Shown here: positions 1 to 10,180 of the stretch, piece after piece
Position numbering within the stretch: position 1 is the stretch's first letter
Layout of the letters: every line of letters starts with the position of its first letter
Assembly (NCBI RefSeq): GCF_000688295.1
Contig: NZ_JHZF01000013.1
Span: forward strand, 1,116,001-1,180,000
Direction of reading: 5' to 3'
From: Pseudooceanicola nanhaiensis DSM 18065
Lineage (GTDB): Bacteria; Pseudomonadota; Alphaproteobacteria; Rhodobacterales; Rhodobacteraceae
Length of the DNA stretch: 64,000 bases
The notes under the pieces: model-generated
Told to the model about the DNA's origin: nothing
The model's input: only the letters and a program-made list of their open reading frames with translations
Databases searched by the model: none
Position numbers and translations under genes: made by a program

Positions 1-1291
1 GGTCGCCGCGCTGCGCGAGACCCATCCGGCGGAGTTCTCGGCGCTGAAGGGCATCGGGCTGAGCGGGCAGATGCACGGGGCGACCCTGCTCGACGCCTCC
101 GGCGCGGTGCTCAGGCCCTGCATCCTCTGGAACGACACGCGCTCGCATGTCGAGGCGCGGGCGCTCGACGCGGCCCCCGGGGTGCGCGACCTGTCGGGCA
201 ATATCGTCTTCCCGGGCTTCACCGCCCCCAAGCTCGCATGGGTCGCGAAGCACGAGCCTGAGGTCTTCGCGGCAGTCGCGAAGGTCCTGCTGCCCAAGGA
301 TTACCTGCGCTACTGGCTGACCGGCGAACATATCGGCGACATGTCGGACAGCGCCGGGACCTCGTGGCTCGACACCGGGGCGCGGGACTGGTCGGACGCG
401 CTGCTCTCTGCGGGTGGCATGCGGCGGGACCAGATGCCCGCGCTGGTCGAGGGCTCGGCGCCGGGCGGGACGCTCCGGACCGAGCTTCTCAAGGCCTGGG
501 GGCTGCCCGGGCCGGTGACCGTGGCGGGCGGCGGCGGCGACAATGCCGCGGCGGCCTGCGGCGCCGGCTGCTTCCGGGACGGGCAGGGCTTCGTGTCGCT
601 CGGCACCTCGGGCGTGCTTTTGGCGGCCAAGGACAGCTATGCGCCCGATCCGGCCTCGGCCGTGCACACCTTCTGCCACGCGGTGCCGGGCACCTGGTAC
701 CAGATGGGCGTGATCCTGGCCGCGACCGACTGCCTGAACTGGCTGTCGCGCACTCTGGGACAGGAGCCCGCCCGGCTGGCCGAGCATGTGCCCGACCGCA
801 TCGCGGGGCCGTCACACATCCTGTTCCTGCCCTATCTCTCGGGCGAACGGACGCCGCACAACGACAGCGCGATCCGCGCGACCTTCGCCAATGTCGACAT
901 CGGCGACGGCCCGGAGCAGCTGACGCAGGCGGTGATGGAGGGCGTCTCCTTCGCGCTCCGCGACTGCCACGAGGCGCTGAAGGGCACCGGCACGCAACTG
1001 ACGCGCCTCCTGGCGGTCGGCGGCGGCACCCGGTCCCGCGGCTGGGTCGAGACGCTGGCGACCGTGCTGGGCGTGCCGCTCGACCTGCCGGCGAAGGGCG
1101 AATTCGGCGCGGCGCTCGGCGCTGCCCGGCTTGCCATCGCGGCGGTCACCGGCGGGCCGCTCGACGTGATCATGGCGCCGCCCGAAATATCCGAAACCAT
1201 CGAGCCGCGCGCGGATCTCACCGCAGCCTATGACGAGGCCCATGCGAAGTACCGCGCGCTCTATCCCCAGATGAAGGCAATCCTGACATGA
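1..1291 (+). CDS. xylB: xylulokinase, 5' end outside window
   Basis: D-xylulose kinase of the FGGY carbohydrate kinase family, phosphorylating D-xylulose to xylulose 5-phosphate in the cytoplasm. The reading frame is open to the left edge (first full codon at base 2), so the N-terminal ATP-binding part is missing; the visible part has the [11 protein letters not shown] region, the phosphate-binding segment SLGTSGVLL and the C-terminal FGGY segment [11 protein letters not shown]. Family members are about 480-500 residues, so roughly 60 are missing. The TGA stop overlaps the ATG of xylA (ATGA), indicating translational coupling and one transcript. With xylA it makes the isomerase route of xylose catabolism. 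Confidence 0.95.
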   Translation, partial: VAALRETHPAEFSALKGIGLSGQMHGATLLDASGAVLRPCILWNDTRSHVEARALDAAPGVRDLSGNIVFPGFTAPKLAWVAKHEPEVFAAVAKVLLPKDYLRYWLTGEHIGDMSDSAGTSWLDTGARDWSDALLSAGGMRRDQMPALVEGSAPGGTLRTELLKAWGLPGPVTVAGGGGDNAAAACGAGCFRDGQGFVSLGTSGVLLAAKDSYAPDPASAVHTFCHAVPGTWYQMGVILAATDCLNWLSRTLGQEPARLAEHVPDRIAGPSHILFLPYLSGERTPHNDSAIRATFANVDIGDGPEQLTQAVMEGVSFALRDCHEALKGTGTQLTRLLAVGGGTRSRGWVETLATVLGVPLDLPAKGEFGAALGAARLAIAAVTGGPLDVIMAPPEISETIEPRADLTAAYDEAHAKYRALYPQMKAILT

Positions 1292-2598
1292 GCACCGGCT
1301 TCTTCCGCGACATCACCGAGATCCCCTTCGAGGGGCCCGACAGCGCCAACCCGCTGGCCTTCCGCCACTACGACCCGGACGAGGTCGTGATGGGCAAGGC
1401 GATGAAGGACCACCTGCGCTTCGCCGTGGCCTATTGGCACAGCTTCTGCTGGCCCGGGCTCGACCCGTTCGGCGGGCAGACCTTCGAGCGGCCGTGGTTC
1501 GGCGACGACATGGCGAGCGCCAAGGCCAAGGCGGACGTGGCCTTCGAGATGTTCCAGCTTCTGAAGGCGCCCTATTACTGCTTCCACGACGCCGACGTGC
1601 GGCCGGAAGGCGCGGATTTCGCCGAGAACACCCGCAACCTGCAGGAGATCGTCGAGGTCTTCGCGCGGAAGCAGGAAGAGACCGGCATGAAGCTCCTCTG
1701 GGGCACCGCGAACCTTTTCGGCCATGCGCGCTACATGGCGGGCGCGGCAACCAACCCGGACCCGGAGGTCTTTGCCTTCGGTGCCGCGACCATCAAGACC
1801 TGCATGGACGCGACCCACGAACTGGGTGGCGAGAACTACGTCCTCTGGGGCGGCCGCGAAGGCTATGAGACGCTCTTGAACACCGACCTCGCGCGGGAGG
1901 ACCAGCAGCTTGGCCGGATGCTGAACCTCGTCGTGGAATACAAGCACAAGATCGGCTTCAAGGGCACGATCCTCGTGGAGCCGAAGCCGCAGGAGCCGAC
2001 CAAGCACCAGTACGATTACGACGTCGCGACGGTCTACGGCTTCCTCAAGCGGCATGGCCTCGAGAACGAGGTGAAGATGAACATCGAGCAGGGCCACGCG
2101 ATCCTCGCCGGCCACAGCTTCGAACACGAGATCGCGCTGGCCGGCGCGCTCGGCATCTTCGGCTCGATCGACATGAACCGGAACGACTACCAGTCCGGCT
2201 GGGACACCGACCAGTTCCCGAACAACGTGCCCGAGGTGGCGCTGGCCTATTACCACATCCTGAAGAACGGCGGCTTCACCACCGGCGGCACCAACTTCGA
2301 CGCCAAGCTCCGGCGCCAGTCGCTCGACGCGGAGGACCTGCTGATGGCCCATGTCGGCGGCATGGACATCTGCGCGCGCGGCCTGAAGGCGGCGGCCCGG
2401 ATGCTTGAGGAAGGCAGCCTCGCCGGGTTCGTCGAGGATCGCTACAAGGGCTGGGACGCGCCCGAGGCACAGGCGATGCTGAAGGGCGAGGTCTCGCTCG
2501 ACGACATCGCGGCGCGGGTCGAGGCACAGGGGATCAATCCGAAGCCCCGCTCGGGCCGGCAGGAATACCTCGAGAACCTCGTGAACCGCTTCGTCTGA
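1288..2598 (+). CDS. xylA: xylose isomerase
   Basis: Converts D-xylose to D-xylulose in the cytoplasm. The protein has 436 residues, typical of the larger (class II) xylose isomerases. Visible signatures are the catalytic-histidine segment [12 protein letters not shown] and the metal-binding segment [16 protein letters not shown], followed by metal ligands in the MNIEQGHA and SIDMNRND segments. It starts on the ATG that overlaps the xylB stop. The order here is xylB-xylA, and the genes are separated from the xylose importer by three unrelated or regulatory genes. No odd feature was seen; identification is secure from the motifs and the xylB neighbour. Confidence 0.98.
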   Translation: MSTGFFRDITEIPFEGPDSANPLAFRHYDPDEVVMGKAMKDHLRFAVAYWHSFCWPGLDPFGGQTFERPWFGDDMASAKAKADVAFEMFQLLKAPYYCFHDADVRPEGADFAENTRNLQEIVEVFARKQEETGMKLLWGTANLFGHARYMAGAATNPDPEVFAFGAATIKTCMDATHELGGENYVLWGGREGYETLLNTDLAREDQQLGRMLNLVVEYKHKIGFKGTILVEPKPQEPTKHQYDYDVATVYGFLKRHGLENEVKMNIEQGHAILAGHSFEHEIALAGALGIFGSIDMNRNDYQSGWDTDQFPNNVPEVALAYYHILKNGGFTTGGTNFDAKLRRQSLDAEDLLMAHVGGMDICARGLKAAARMLEEGSLAGFVEDRYKGWDAPEAQAMLKGEVSLDDIAARVEAQGINPKPRSGRQEYLENLVNRFV

Positions 2599-2669
2599 GG
2601 CGCAGGGCCCGGGCGTCGCTCCGGGCCTGCCGCTCGCGGTCCGGGGGTGGTCGTCAGGGGAGGGACGCC

Positions 2670-3965
2670 ATGAGATGGACTTTGCTCTTTCTGCTGGGGG
2701 CCGGGGCGGCTGCGGCCGGTGACCTCGGACCCCGGCCCGTCTTCCCCGAGGTGGGCATGGCCGAGGTCGAACTCGGCCGGCTCCTGTTTTACGACCCGGT
2801 GATCTCGGGCAACCGCAACATCTCCTGCGGGACCTGCCATCATCCGACGCTCGGAACCTCCGACGGGATGTCGCTTTCCGTCGGCGAGGGCGGTGTGGGG
2901 CTCGGGCCGGACCGGGTGCTCGACCCCCGCGATCTGCCGGAGGAGCGCCTGCCGCGCAATGCGCCGGGCCTCTGGAACCTCGGGGCGACGGAATTCACCG
3001 TGATGTTCCACGACGGCCGGCTGGAAGAGGCGGCGGATCAGCCTGACGGGATCCGGACGCCGCTCGGCGCCGACATGATCCGCGGCTTCGATACGGTCCT
3101 TTCGGCCCAGGCGATGTTCCCGGTCCTCTCGGGCGACGAGATGGCCGGGCATTATTCCGAAAACGACGTCTCCCAATCCGTGCGGCTGTCGAACCTCACC
3201 GGAGACACCGGCGCCTGGGTGCGGATCGCCGACCGGGTGGCGGAGATCCCCGAATACCGCGAGATGTTCGACGCGGTGCTGGGCGCGGGCGCGCCGATCC
3301 GCTTCACCGACATCGCCAACGTGATCGCGGATTTCATCACCTTCGAATGGCGCGCGGACGAGAGCCCGTTCGACACCGCGATGGCCGGCGGGCCGCCGCT
3401 GTCCGAGGGCGCCGAACGGGGCCGTATGCTCTTTTACGGAGAGGCCGGATGCTCGGCCTGCCATGCGGGATGGTTCCAGACCGACCACGGTTTCCACGCC
3501 ATCGCGATGCCGCAGCTCGGTCCCGGAAAGGCCGCCCGGTTCGAGGCGCATTCCCGAGACGAGGGCCGCATCCGGGTCACCGGCGACCCGGCGGATGCCT
3601 ACCGCTTCCGCACCCCGTCGCTTCGGAACGTGACACTGACGGCGCCGTATGGTCACGACGGCGCCTACGCGACGCTGGAGGGGGTGGTGCGTCATCACCT
3701 CGACCCGGTGGCCTCCCTGCGCGCCTATGACCGGAGCCAGGTCGTGCTGCACGAGCTGCCCGGAGCGGAGGACTGGACGATCATGGACGCGCCCGACGAG
3801 GTCGCGCGCATTGCGGACGCCAATGAACTGGAGCCGCTGGCGCTGAGCGACGGTCAGGTGGACGACATCCTCGCGTTCCTCGCGGCGCTGACGGATCGGG
3901 AGGCCGCGGAGGGAAGGCTCGGCGTGCCGGATACGGTGCCGAGCGGGTTGCCGGTCGACCGCTGA
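2670..3965 (+). CDS. di-haem cytochrome c peroxidase-like (CCP/MauG family) secreted protein
   Basis: Predicted periplasmic c-type cytochrome of the di-haem peroxidase superfamily. It starts with a hydrophobic signal peptide (residues 1-16, cleavage near AAAAG) and carries two CxxCH haem-attachment motifs, C53GTCH57 and C261SACH265, the usual spacing for this family. Length (431 residues) fits CCP/MauG-like proteins. Whether it reduces peroxide or modifies a partner protein cannot be read from the sequence. It lies 71 bases after xylA, faces a convergent FG-GAP/ASPIC gene, and may be co-transcribed with xylBA by read-through. The partnership with the convergent gene is inferred from proximity only. 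Confidence 0.85.
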   Translation: MRWTLLFLLGAGAAAAGDLGPRPVFPEVGMAEVELGRLLFYDPVISGNRNISCGTCHHPTLGTSDGMSLSVGEGGVGLGPDRVLDPRDLPEERLPRNAPGLWNLGATEFTVMFHDGRLEEAADQPDGIRTPLGADMIRGFDTVLSAQAMFPVLSGDEMAGHYSENDVSQSVRLSNLTGDTGAWVRIADRVAEIPEYREMFDAVLGAGAPIRFTDIANVIADFITFEWRADESPFDTAMAGGPPLSEGAERGRMLFYGEAGCSACHAGWFQTDHGFHAIAMPQLGPGKAARFEAHSRDEGRIRVTGDPADAYRFRTPSLRNVTLTAPYGHDGAYATLEGVVRHHLDPVASLRAYDRSQVVLHELPGAEDWTIMDAPDEVARIADANELEPLALSDGQVDDILAFLAALTDREAAEGRLGVPDTVPSGLPVDR

Positions 3966-4052
3966 GACCTCGGTGGCCGGGCGCGCGGCGCGTGGCATGG
4001 ACGCGGCAGAGATGCGGTCGGGGGCACCCGGCGGCCGCCGCGCTGGCCGCAC

Positions 4053-5570
4053 CTACGGAAACGTCACGCGCTTGTCGGTCGCAACCTCCCGCCACGCGCC
4101 CGGCGCCTGTCCGGGCCAGATGACGCGGACGCGCGCGGTCTCTGCATCCCCCAGCCCGAAGTGCAGCGGTCCGGCGCTGCCGCCGGCGTGTCCGCCGCCC
4201 ACGGTGACCTCCTGCACGTGGCGCCGTCCGCCCGCCTCGACCTCGACGAAGGCGCCGATGCCCCGGGAGTTGGCGGCGGGGCCGCGCAGCTCGACCGCCA
4301 GCCAGTGGCCTGTCGTCCCTGCGTTCTGGTAAAGCTCCATCTCCGCCCGTCGGTTGACCACGGCAAGATCAAGGAACCCGTCCCCGTCCAGATCCGCCAG
4401 CACCGCGCCGCGCGCGCGCTCGAGCGTCGCGATCCCGGCCGCGTCGGCGGCCTCCGAAAACCGCCCGTCCGCACCCTGCAGCAGCAGGTTGTTCGGGTCG
4501 AGCATCGCCGCGTCGGGCATCTGCTCCACGTTGCCCTTGGCGACGAAGATGTCGTCGCGCCCGTCGTTGTTCACGTCTCCGAAGGCCGCGTGCCAGCCCG
4601 TCGACGGCCGCCCGTCCCCGCCTGTGAAGGGCCGGTGCGCGGTGGTCCCGAAGTCGTAGGAGGCGTCGCGATAGGCGGGGCCGCCATCCTCGGGGTCGAA
4701 CATCTGGAATTTCTGATCGCCCATCGAGGTCAGGTAGACATCCGCGTAGCCGTCCCCGTTGATGTCGCGCGAGGCGATGCCCATCCCCCAGAGGTGGTAG
4801 CTCCGCCAACCATCCGCCTTCGTATAGAGCCGCGGGACGGCCTCCATCGCCCAGAGCTGCTCCTCGCCGCCGCGGACGTAGTAGTGTCGGTCGTTGGACA
4901 GCCGCAGGTCCGCCCGTCCGGTGCGGTGCCAGTCGGTGAAGAGGGCGGAGAGGGCGCAGAAGCCGGGGCTCAGGCGCTGCGGGGGCGGGTAGCGGCCCCC
5001 GTCGGGGCGATAGAGCAGCGTGTCGTCGCAGGCTTCGAAGGGACCATCCGGGTCCGTCCGGTCGACATAGGTTCCGAAGGCGAGCGTCGGCAGGGTCTGG
5101 CCGCTCTCCCACGTCGCGGAGAAGGCGGTGGTCCAGTGGTCGCCGCTTTCGAACCCGAGCCCCTCGAACGGAACGAAACCGCAATCGCCGGTGCCGCGCA
5201 TCAGCCTGTCCGGTCCGGCACGCAGGATGGCGAGGTCGATCAGCCCGTCGCCGTCGATGTCGAGAGGGTAGGCGCCGGTGACGCCGGTCAGAGCGAGCGC
5301 GTCGGGCGTGTCCTCGGCATACGCAAGCGTACCGTCCCGCGTGACGTTCCGCATCAGCGCGGCCGGCTCCGTGCCGCCTGCGGCGTAGAGCTCCGGACGT
5401 CCATCGCCGTTGCAGTCGAAGCTCGCGAGCCCGCCGCCGACGAAATGTTCCCATCCGCCGGCGTAGACATGCGGCGGTATCGGCCGCGGCTCGAACACGG
5501 GCACGACCGGCTCCGCCGCCACCGAACCGGCCGCCAGCGTGGCCAGGACAAGCGAGGCCCTAACCCGCAT
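4053..5570 (-). CDS. secreted FG-GAP (VCBS) repeat protein with C-terminal ASPIC/UnbV domain (CRTAC1-like)
   Basis: The 505-residue protein has a signal peptide (about residues 1-19, ending SVAA) and at least five calcium-loop motifs of FG-GAP type: DCNGDGRPE at about 52, DIDGDGLID at 104, DINGDGYAD at 269, DVNNDGRDD at 332 and DLDGDGFLD at 393, so a beta-propeller is expected. The last 80 residues (NSRGIGAFVEVEAGG onward) match the ASPIC/UnbV module found with such propellers in CRTAC1-type proteins. It is probably exported and calcium-binding; its ligand is unknown. Its ATG overlaps the end of the upstream ROK regulator by 11 bases, so the two may be co-transcribed. Confidence 0.8.
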   Translation of the reverse strand: MRVRASLVLATLAAGSVAAEPVVPVFEPRPIPPHVYAGGWEHFVGGGLASFDCNGDGRPELYAAGGTEPAALMRNVTRDGTLAYAEDTPDALALTGVTGAYPLDIDGDGLIDLAILRAGPDRLMRGTGDCGFVPFEGLGFESGDHWTTAFSATWESGQTLPTLAFGTYVDRTDPDGPFEACDDTLLYRPDGGRYPPPQRLSPGFCALSALFTDWHRTGRADLRLSNDRHYYVRGGEEQLWAMEAVPRLYTKADGWRSYHLWGMGIASRDINGDGYADVYLTSMGDQKFQMFDPEDGGPAYRDASYDFGTTAHRPFTGGDGRPSTGWHAAFGDVNNDGRDDIFVAKGNVEQMPDAAMLDPNNLLLQGADGRFSEAADAAGIATLERARGAVLADLDGDGFLDLAVVNRRAEMELYQNAGTTGHWLAVELRGPAANSRGIGAFVEVEAGGRRHVQEVTVGGGHAGGSAGPLHFGLGDAETARVRVIWPGQAPGAWREVATDKRVTFP

Positions 5571-6771
5571 TGGCGGCCAGTTCCCTGACGGTCAGGTTCG
5601 ACACCTCCTCGATTGCGTAGGCCGTCGCACCCTTGGCCCACATCAGGTCGCCCCAGCCGTGCACCTTGACCTCGGGGATCGGGGCGTCGACCTGCACGAT
5701 CCAGCGCTTCATCTGGTCGATCACCTTGTCGGAGTAGAGGAAGTCGTAGTTCAACTGCGCGCCCGAAAGGATGATGAGCGACGGATCGAAGATGTTGACC
5801 ACATTCGCCAGTCCCATGGCGAACATCCGGCCCGCACGGTCGAGTATGGAGCCTGCGATCTCCTCTCCCGCGCCGGCGGCCGCGAAGAGGCTGTCGATGT
5901 CCTTGTGGTCCGTTTCGCTGTTCAGGTTGGCTTCGCGCAGAAGGGCGTAATCGCCGACATAGGCCTCCAGGCACCCGCGCTGGCCGCATTGGCAGAGCGC
6001 GCCCTCGAGCTGGACCTTGGTGTGGCCGAACTCCGCCCCGCAGCCGCGGACGCCGCGATAGATCCGGCCGTCGAGGACGATTCCCATGCCGACGCCGTGC
6101 TCGACGGTGATGACGATGAAATTGTCGACGTTGCGGCCCTCGCCGAAGATGTGTTCGGCCTTGGCGACGAGGTTCGCGTCGTTGTCGAGAAAGACGGGGC
6201 AATGTACCCGCGCCTCGAGCATCCGGCCCAGATCGACATTGCGTTCCCTGAGCGAGGAGGACCAGTAGACGAAATTGCGCCGCGCATCGACGAGCCCGGC
6301 GATGCCGATCCCGATGCCGGAGAGGTCACCGAGGGCCAGCCCGCCCGCGGCACAGGCCTCGTCCAGGCTGCGCAGGATCTCGTCGCAGAGCTTCGCCGGG
6401 GTCATCCGGTTCTCGGCCAGCCGCATCTCGCGCGCGGTAATCTCGGTGCCTTCGAAATCCGTGATGACGACCGAAGCCGCATGGTGAGAGACCTTGACCC
6501 CCGCCACCAGATGCGCCCCGCCGCGTATCTTGAGCGCCACCCTCGGACGCCCACGCTTTGCGTCCTGAAGGGGCGGGTCGGCGCATTCCTCGATCAGCCC
6601 GGCGGCGATCAGTTCCGAGGTGATGGCGGTGACGGTCGCGGGGCTTGCCCCGGCGGCCTTGGCGATGTCGATCCGCGCGATCCGGCCGGCGGCGCGGATC
6701 GTTTCGAGCACCTGCCTCCGGCCCCCCTCCCGCTGGTCTGCGGAACTGGACACCCTGCGCGATTTCGCCAA
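5560..6771 (-). CDS. xylR: ROK family transcriptional regulator, probable xylose repressor
   Basis: An N-terminal winged helix-turn-helix (about residues 10-70) is followed by a ROK sugar-binding domain with the LDNDAN segment (about 196) and the zinc motif CQCGQRGC (260-267) after a GAEFGH segment. I chose a TTG start at 6771 because GGGAGG lies 7 bases upstream and the 403-residue product then matches usual ROK repressor length; the same frame is open back to an ATG at 6924, but that extension runs through the promoter of the divergent xylF. Its position between the xylose enzymes and the xylose importer suggests it represses both in the absence of xylose; the effector is inferred. Confidence 0.85.
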   Translation of the reverse strand: MAKSRRVSSSADQREGGRRQVLETIRAAGRIARIDIAKAAGASPATVTAITSELIAAGLIEECADPPLQDAKRGRPRVALKIRGGAHLVAGVKVSHHAASVVITDFEGTEITAREMRLAENRMTPAKLCDEILRSLDEACAAGGLALGDLSGIGIGIAGLVDARRNFVYWSSSLRERNVDLGRMLEARVHCPVFLDNDANLVAKAEHIFGEGRNVDNFIVITVEHGVGMGIVLDGRIYRGVRGCGAEFGHTKVQLEGALCQCGQRGCLEAYVGDYALLREANLNSETDHKDIDSLFAAAGAGEEIAGSILDRAGRMFAMGLANVVNIFDPSLIILSGAQLNYDFLYSDKVIDQMKRWIVQVDAPIPEVKVHGWGDLMWAKGATAYAIEEVSNLTVRELAANAG

Positions 6772-6851
6772 GACTCGTCCTCCCTTCGCCCCCGTATCCG
6801 GTCCGGTGGAGCCGGGCCGGGCGCGTCCTCGCGTCACAATACGCGATTTAA

Positions 6852-6881
6852 TTTGAAACTCAAAAAAAATCTTGTTAGAGA
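6852..6881 (+). promoter_or_regulatory. candidate xylF promoter overlapping a ROK operator
   Basis: An A/T-rich island in otherwise GC-rich DNA. TTGAAA at 6853-6858 and TAGAGA at 6876-6881 with a 17-base spacer form a plausible -35/-10 pair for xylF. The palindrome TTTGA-AAC-TCAAA (6852-6864) overlaps the -35 box, as expected of a repressor operator. Assignment to XylR is inferred from location. Confidence 0.45.
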
Positions 6882-6936
6882 AAGGGTGACCGGGGCCGGG
6901 AGGAAACACGCGCCCTGAATCCAAGGGAGGAGTGTC

Positions 6937-7965
6937 ATGAAAATTCTAGGTGGAATCTCTGTCATTGCCGCCATGGCCATCACGGCGGGCGCGGCGCTGG
7001 CACAGGACCTGACCGTCGGCGTGAGCTGGTCGAACTTCCAGGAAGAGCGCTGGAAGACGGACGAGGCCGCCATCAAGAGCGCCCTGGACGCAGGCGGCGC
7101 GGCCTATGTCTCGGCCGATGCGCAATCGTCCTCGGCCAAGCAGCTGTCGGACATCGAGAGCCTGATCGCCCAGGGCGTCGACGCGCTGATCATCCTCGCG
7201 CAGGACGCGCAGGCGATCGGCCCGGCCGTGCAGGCCGCCGCCGACGAGGGCATCCCGGTCGTCGCCTATGACCGCCTGATCGAGGACGAGCGCGCCTTCT
7301 ACCTCACCTTCGACAACGTCGAGGTCGGCCGGATGCAGGCCCGCGCCGTGCTTGAGGCTGCGCCCGAGGGCAATTACGTGATGATCAAGGGCTCGCCGAC
7401 CGATCCGAACGCGGACTTCCTGCGCGGTGGCCAGCAGGAGGTCCTGCAGGAGGCGATCGACAGCGGCAAGATCACCATCGTGGGCGAGGCCTACACCGAC
7501 GGCTGGCTGCCTGCCAACGCGCAACGGAACATGGAGCAGATCCTGACCGCGGAGGACAACCAGGTCGACGCGGTCGTCGCCTCGAACGACGGCACCGCCG
7601 GCGGCGCCGTGGCGGCGCTGACCGCGCAGGGCATGGACGGGATCCCGGTCTCGGGCCAGGACGGCGACCACGCCGCGCTGAACCGGGTGGCCAAGGGCAC
7701 GCAGACGGTTTCGGTCTGGAAGGACGCGCGGGACCTCGGCAAGGCCGCGGGCGAGATCGCCGTCGAGCTGGCCGGCGGGACCGAGATGTCGGCCATCGAG
7801 GGCGCGCAGGAATGGACCTCTCCGGGTGGCACCACGATGTGGTCGAAGTTCCTCGAGCCGGTGCCCGTGACCAAGGACAACCTCGCCATCGTCGTCGACG
7901 CCGGCTGGATCTCGAAAGAGGATCTCTGCCAGGGCGTCACCGACGGCCCGGCCCCCTGCAACTGA
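6937..7965 (+). CDS. xylF: D-xylose ABC transporter substrate-binding protein
   Basis: Periplasmic sugar-binding protein of the ribose/xylose (type I) fold, 342 residues, delivering D-xylose to the XylHG importer. It has a signal peptide (residues 1-22, cleaved after ALA before QDLTVG) and typical sugar-binding segments such as LIAQGVDALIILAQDAQAI, VAYDRLI and VASNDGTAGG. The GGGAGGAG ribosome site is 6-8 bases before the ATG. It is the first gene of the plus-strand importer operon, divergent from the ROK regulator, and is followed by a hairpin before xylH. The xylose assignment rests on close family motifs and on xylA/xylB nearby. Confidence 0.93.
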   Translation: MKILGGISVIAAMAITAGAALAQDLTVGVSWSNFQEERWKTDEAAIKSALDAGGAAYVSADAQSSSAKQLSDIESLIAQGVDALIILAQDAQAIGPAVQAAADEGIPVVAYDRLIEDERAFYLTFDNVEVGRMQARAVLEAAPEGNYVMIKGSPTDPNADFLRGGQQEVLQEAIDSGKITIVGEAYTDGWLPANAQRNMEQILTAEDNQVDAVVASNDGTAGGAVAALTAQGMDGIPVSGQDGDHAALNRVAKGTQTVSVWKDARDLGKAAGEIAVELAGGTEMSAIEGAQEWTSPGGTTMWSKFLEPVPVTKDNLAIVVDAGWISKEDLCQGVTDGPAPCN

Positions 7966-7980
7966 GCGTATTTTGAAATT

Positions 7981-8011
7981 CCGGTGTCCCCTGCTAGACT
8001 GGGGGCACCGG
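7981..8011 (+). other. intra-operon stem-loop after xylF
   Basis: An 11-bp stem with one G-U pair (7981-7991 with 8001-8011, CCGGTGTCCCC pairing GGGGGCACCGG) and a 9-base loop lies between xylF and xylH. No U-run follows, so it is more likely an mRNA-stabilising or attenuating structure than a full terminator, allowing more XylF than permease. Confidence 0.6.
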
Positions 8012-8045
8012 ACGAGCAAAGACCCGCTGAACCTGGAGTTCGGAC

Positions 8046-9344
8046 ATGACCGAAACCGCGTCTCAGCCGATCCCCGAACAGCCGAAGCGTAACCTGTTCC
8101 AGCAGCTCGAGCTGGACATGCGGCTGTTGGGCATGATCGGCGCCTTCGCCATCCTCTGCATCGGCTTCAACATCGTCACCGATGGCCGATTCCTGACTTC
8201 GCGCAACATCTTCAACCTGACGATCCAGACCGTGTCGGTCGCGATCATGGCGACGGGGATGGTCTTCGTGATCGTCACGCGGCACATCGACCTGAGCGTC
8301 GGCGCGCTGCTCGCGACCTGTTCGGCGGTGATGGCGATGACCCAGACCGAGATCCTGCCGAACATGCTGGGGCTGGGGCTGAACCACCCGGCGACCTGGG
8401 CGATCACCCTCGTCGTGGGGCTCGCGACCGGCACGCTGATCGGCGCCTTCCAGGGCTGGATGGTGGGCTATCTGACGATCCCCGCCTTCATCGTGACGCT
8501 CGGCGGCTTCCTCGTCTGGCGGAACGTGGCGTGGTATCTGACCAGCGGCCAGACGATCGGCCCGCTCGACAGCACCTTCATGATGTTCGGTGGCACCAAC
8601 GGCACGCTCGGCACCTTCTGGAGCTGGGTCTTCGGCATCGTCGCCGCGGTGCTCGGCGTGATGGCGCTGCTCTCGGCGCGCCGGTCGAAGGTGCAGCACG
8701 GCTTCCCGGTGAAACCGGCCTGGGCCGAGGCGGTGATGGCGGTGCTGATCTGCGTCGCGATCCTGGGCTTCATCGCGGTGCTGAACGCCTACGAGATTCC
8801 CTCCCGCCGCCTCGAGCGCATGTTCGAGCTGCGCGGCGAGACGATGCCCGAGGGTTACACTTCGGGCTACGGGCTGCCGATCTCGGTCCTGATCCTGATC
8901 GCGGTCGCGGTGGTCATGACGATCATCGCCCGCCGCACCCGGCTGGGGCGCTACATCTTCGCCACCGGCGGCAATCCGGACGCCGCCGAATTGTCGGGCA
9001 TCAACACCCGCTGGCTGACCGTGAAGGTCTTCGCGATCATGGGCTTCCTCTGCGCCCTCTCGGCGGTCGTCGCCTCGGCCCGGCTGGCGAACCATTCGAA
9101 CGACATCGGCACGCTGGACGAGTTGCGGGTCATCGCGGCGGCGGTCATCGGGGGTACCGCGCTTTCGGGCGGGTTCGGGACGATCTACGGGGCGATCCTC
9201 GGCGCGCTCATCATGCAGTCGCTGCAATCGGGGATGGCGATGGTGGGCGTCGATGCGCCGCTGCAGAACATCGTCGTGGGCTCGGTGCTCGTGCTCGCGG
9301 TCTGGATCGACATCGTCTACCGCAAACGGCTGGGAGCGAAGTGA
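8046..9344 (+). CDS. xylH: xylose ABC transporter permease
   Basis: Integral inner-membrane subunit of the xylose importer, BPD_transp_2 (RbsC/XylH-like) family, 432 residues with about ten or more hydrophobic segments after a polar N-terminus. The family segment [11 protein letters not shown] and the C-terminal [23 protein letters not shown] region are clear. The large size relative to RbsC is usual for XylH. Its TGA overlaps the ATG of xylG (TGATG), so the two are translationally coupled. It receives xylose from XylF and is energised by XylG. Confidence 0.94.
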   Translation: MTETASQPIPEQPKRNLFQQLELDMRLLGMIGAFAILCIGFNIVTDGRFLTSRNIFNLTIQTVSVAIMATGMVFVIVTRHIDLSVGALLATCSAVMAMTQTEILPNMLGLGLNHPATWAITLVVGLATGTLIGAFQGWMVGYLTIPAFIVTLGGFLVWRNVAWYLTSGQTIGPLDSTFMMFGGTNGTLGTFWSWVFGIVAAVLGVMALLSARRSKVQHGFPVKPAWAEAVMAVLICVAILGFIAVLNAYEIPSRRLERMFELRGETMPEGYTSGYGLPISVLILIAVAVVMTIIARRTRLGRYIFATGGNPDAAELSGINTRWLTVKVFAIMGFLCALSAVVASARLANHSNDIGTLDELRVIAAAVIGGTALSGGFGTIYGAILGALIMQSLQSGMAMVGVDAPLQNIVVGSVLVLAVWIDIVYRKRLGAK

Positions 9345-10126
9345 TGAAGAGCGCGAAGGAACTGCGCGCCGAGGGCGCGACCCCGCTGGTCGAGATGAAG
9401 GACATCTCCATCGCCTTCGGCGGCGTGAAGGCGGTCGACCACGTCTCGGTCGATCTCTACCCCGGCGAGGTCGTGGGCCTGCTGGGCCACAACGGCGCCG
9501 GGAAATCGACGCTGATCAAGGTGCTCTCGGGCGCCTACAAGATGGACAGCGGCGAGATCCGGGTGGACGGCGAAAAGGTCGAGATCACCAGCCCCCGCGA
9601 CGCGCGCGCGCTGAACATCGAGACGATCTACCAGACGCTCGCGCTGGCCGACAACCTCGACGCCACCGCGAACCTCTTCCTCGGGCGCGAGATGGTGACG
9701 CCCTTCGGACTGGTGAACGACGCCGCGATGGAGGCCGAGTGCCGCAAGATCATGGGCAAGCTGAACCCGAACTTCCGGAAGTTCAACGAGCCGGTCTCGG
9801 CCCTGTCCGGCGGTCAGCGGCAATCCGTCGCCATCGCCCGCGCGGTCTATTTCAACGCCCGCATCCTGATCATGGACGAGCCGACCGCCGCGCTCGGCCC
9901 GCACGAGACGCAGATGGTGGCCGAGCTGATCCAGCAGCTCAAGGCGCAGGGGATCGGCATCTTCCTGATCGACCACGATGTCCACGCGGTGATGGAGCTC
10001 TGCGACCGGGCCTCGGTCATGAAGAACGGCGAGCTGGTCGGAACGGTGAATATCGAGGATGTGAGCGATGACGATCTGCTCTCGATGATCATCCTCGGCA
10101 AGAAGCCGGAACACGCGGCGGCCTGA
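9344..10126 (+). CDS. xylG: xylose ABC transporter ATPase with a single nucleotide-binding domain
   Basis: ATP-hydrolysing subunit of the xylose importer. The 260-residue product carries one complete ABC domain: Walker A GHNGAGKS (48-55), signature LSGGQ (154-158), Walker B ILIMDEP (174-180) and the switch-region His in LIDHD. E. coli XylG and RbsA have two fused domains of about 500 residues, so this transporter must use a homodimer. Nothing indicates truncation: the ORF starts at the xylH overlap and ends naturally, and single-domain sugar ATPases of this group are known in Rhodobacterales. Confidence 0.92.
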   Translation: MKSAKELRAEGATPLVEMKDISIAFGGVKAVDHVSVDLYPGEVVGLLGHNGAGKSTLIKVLSGAYKMDSGEIRVDGEKVEITSPRDARALNIETIYQTLALADNLDATANLFLGREMVTPFGLVNDAAMEAECRKIMGKLNPNFRKFNEPVSALSGGQRQSVAIARAVYFNARILIMDEPTAALGPHETQMVAELIQQLKAQGIGIFLIDHDVHAVMELCDRASVMKNGELVGTVNIEDVSDDDLLSMIILGKKPEHAAA

Positions 10127-10180
10127 GGCTGGACAAGCCGCGCGCGGGCCGGAAAGGTGCCTCCGACGACAGGAGGTACC

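Noticed and set aside
8531-9343. Upstream extension of the xylG frame through xylH
   Set aside because: It is an alternate frame of xylH. The TGATG overlap at 9342-9346 gives the proper start.
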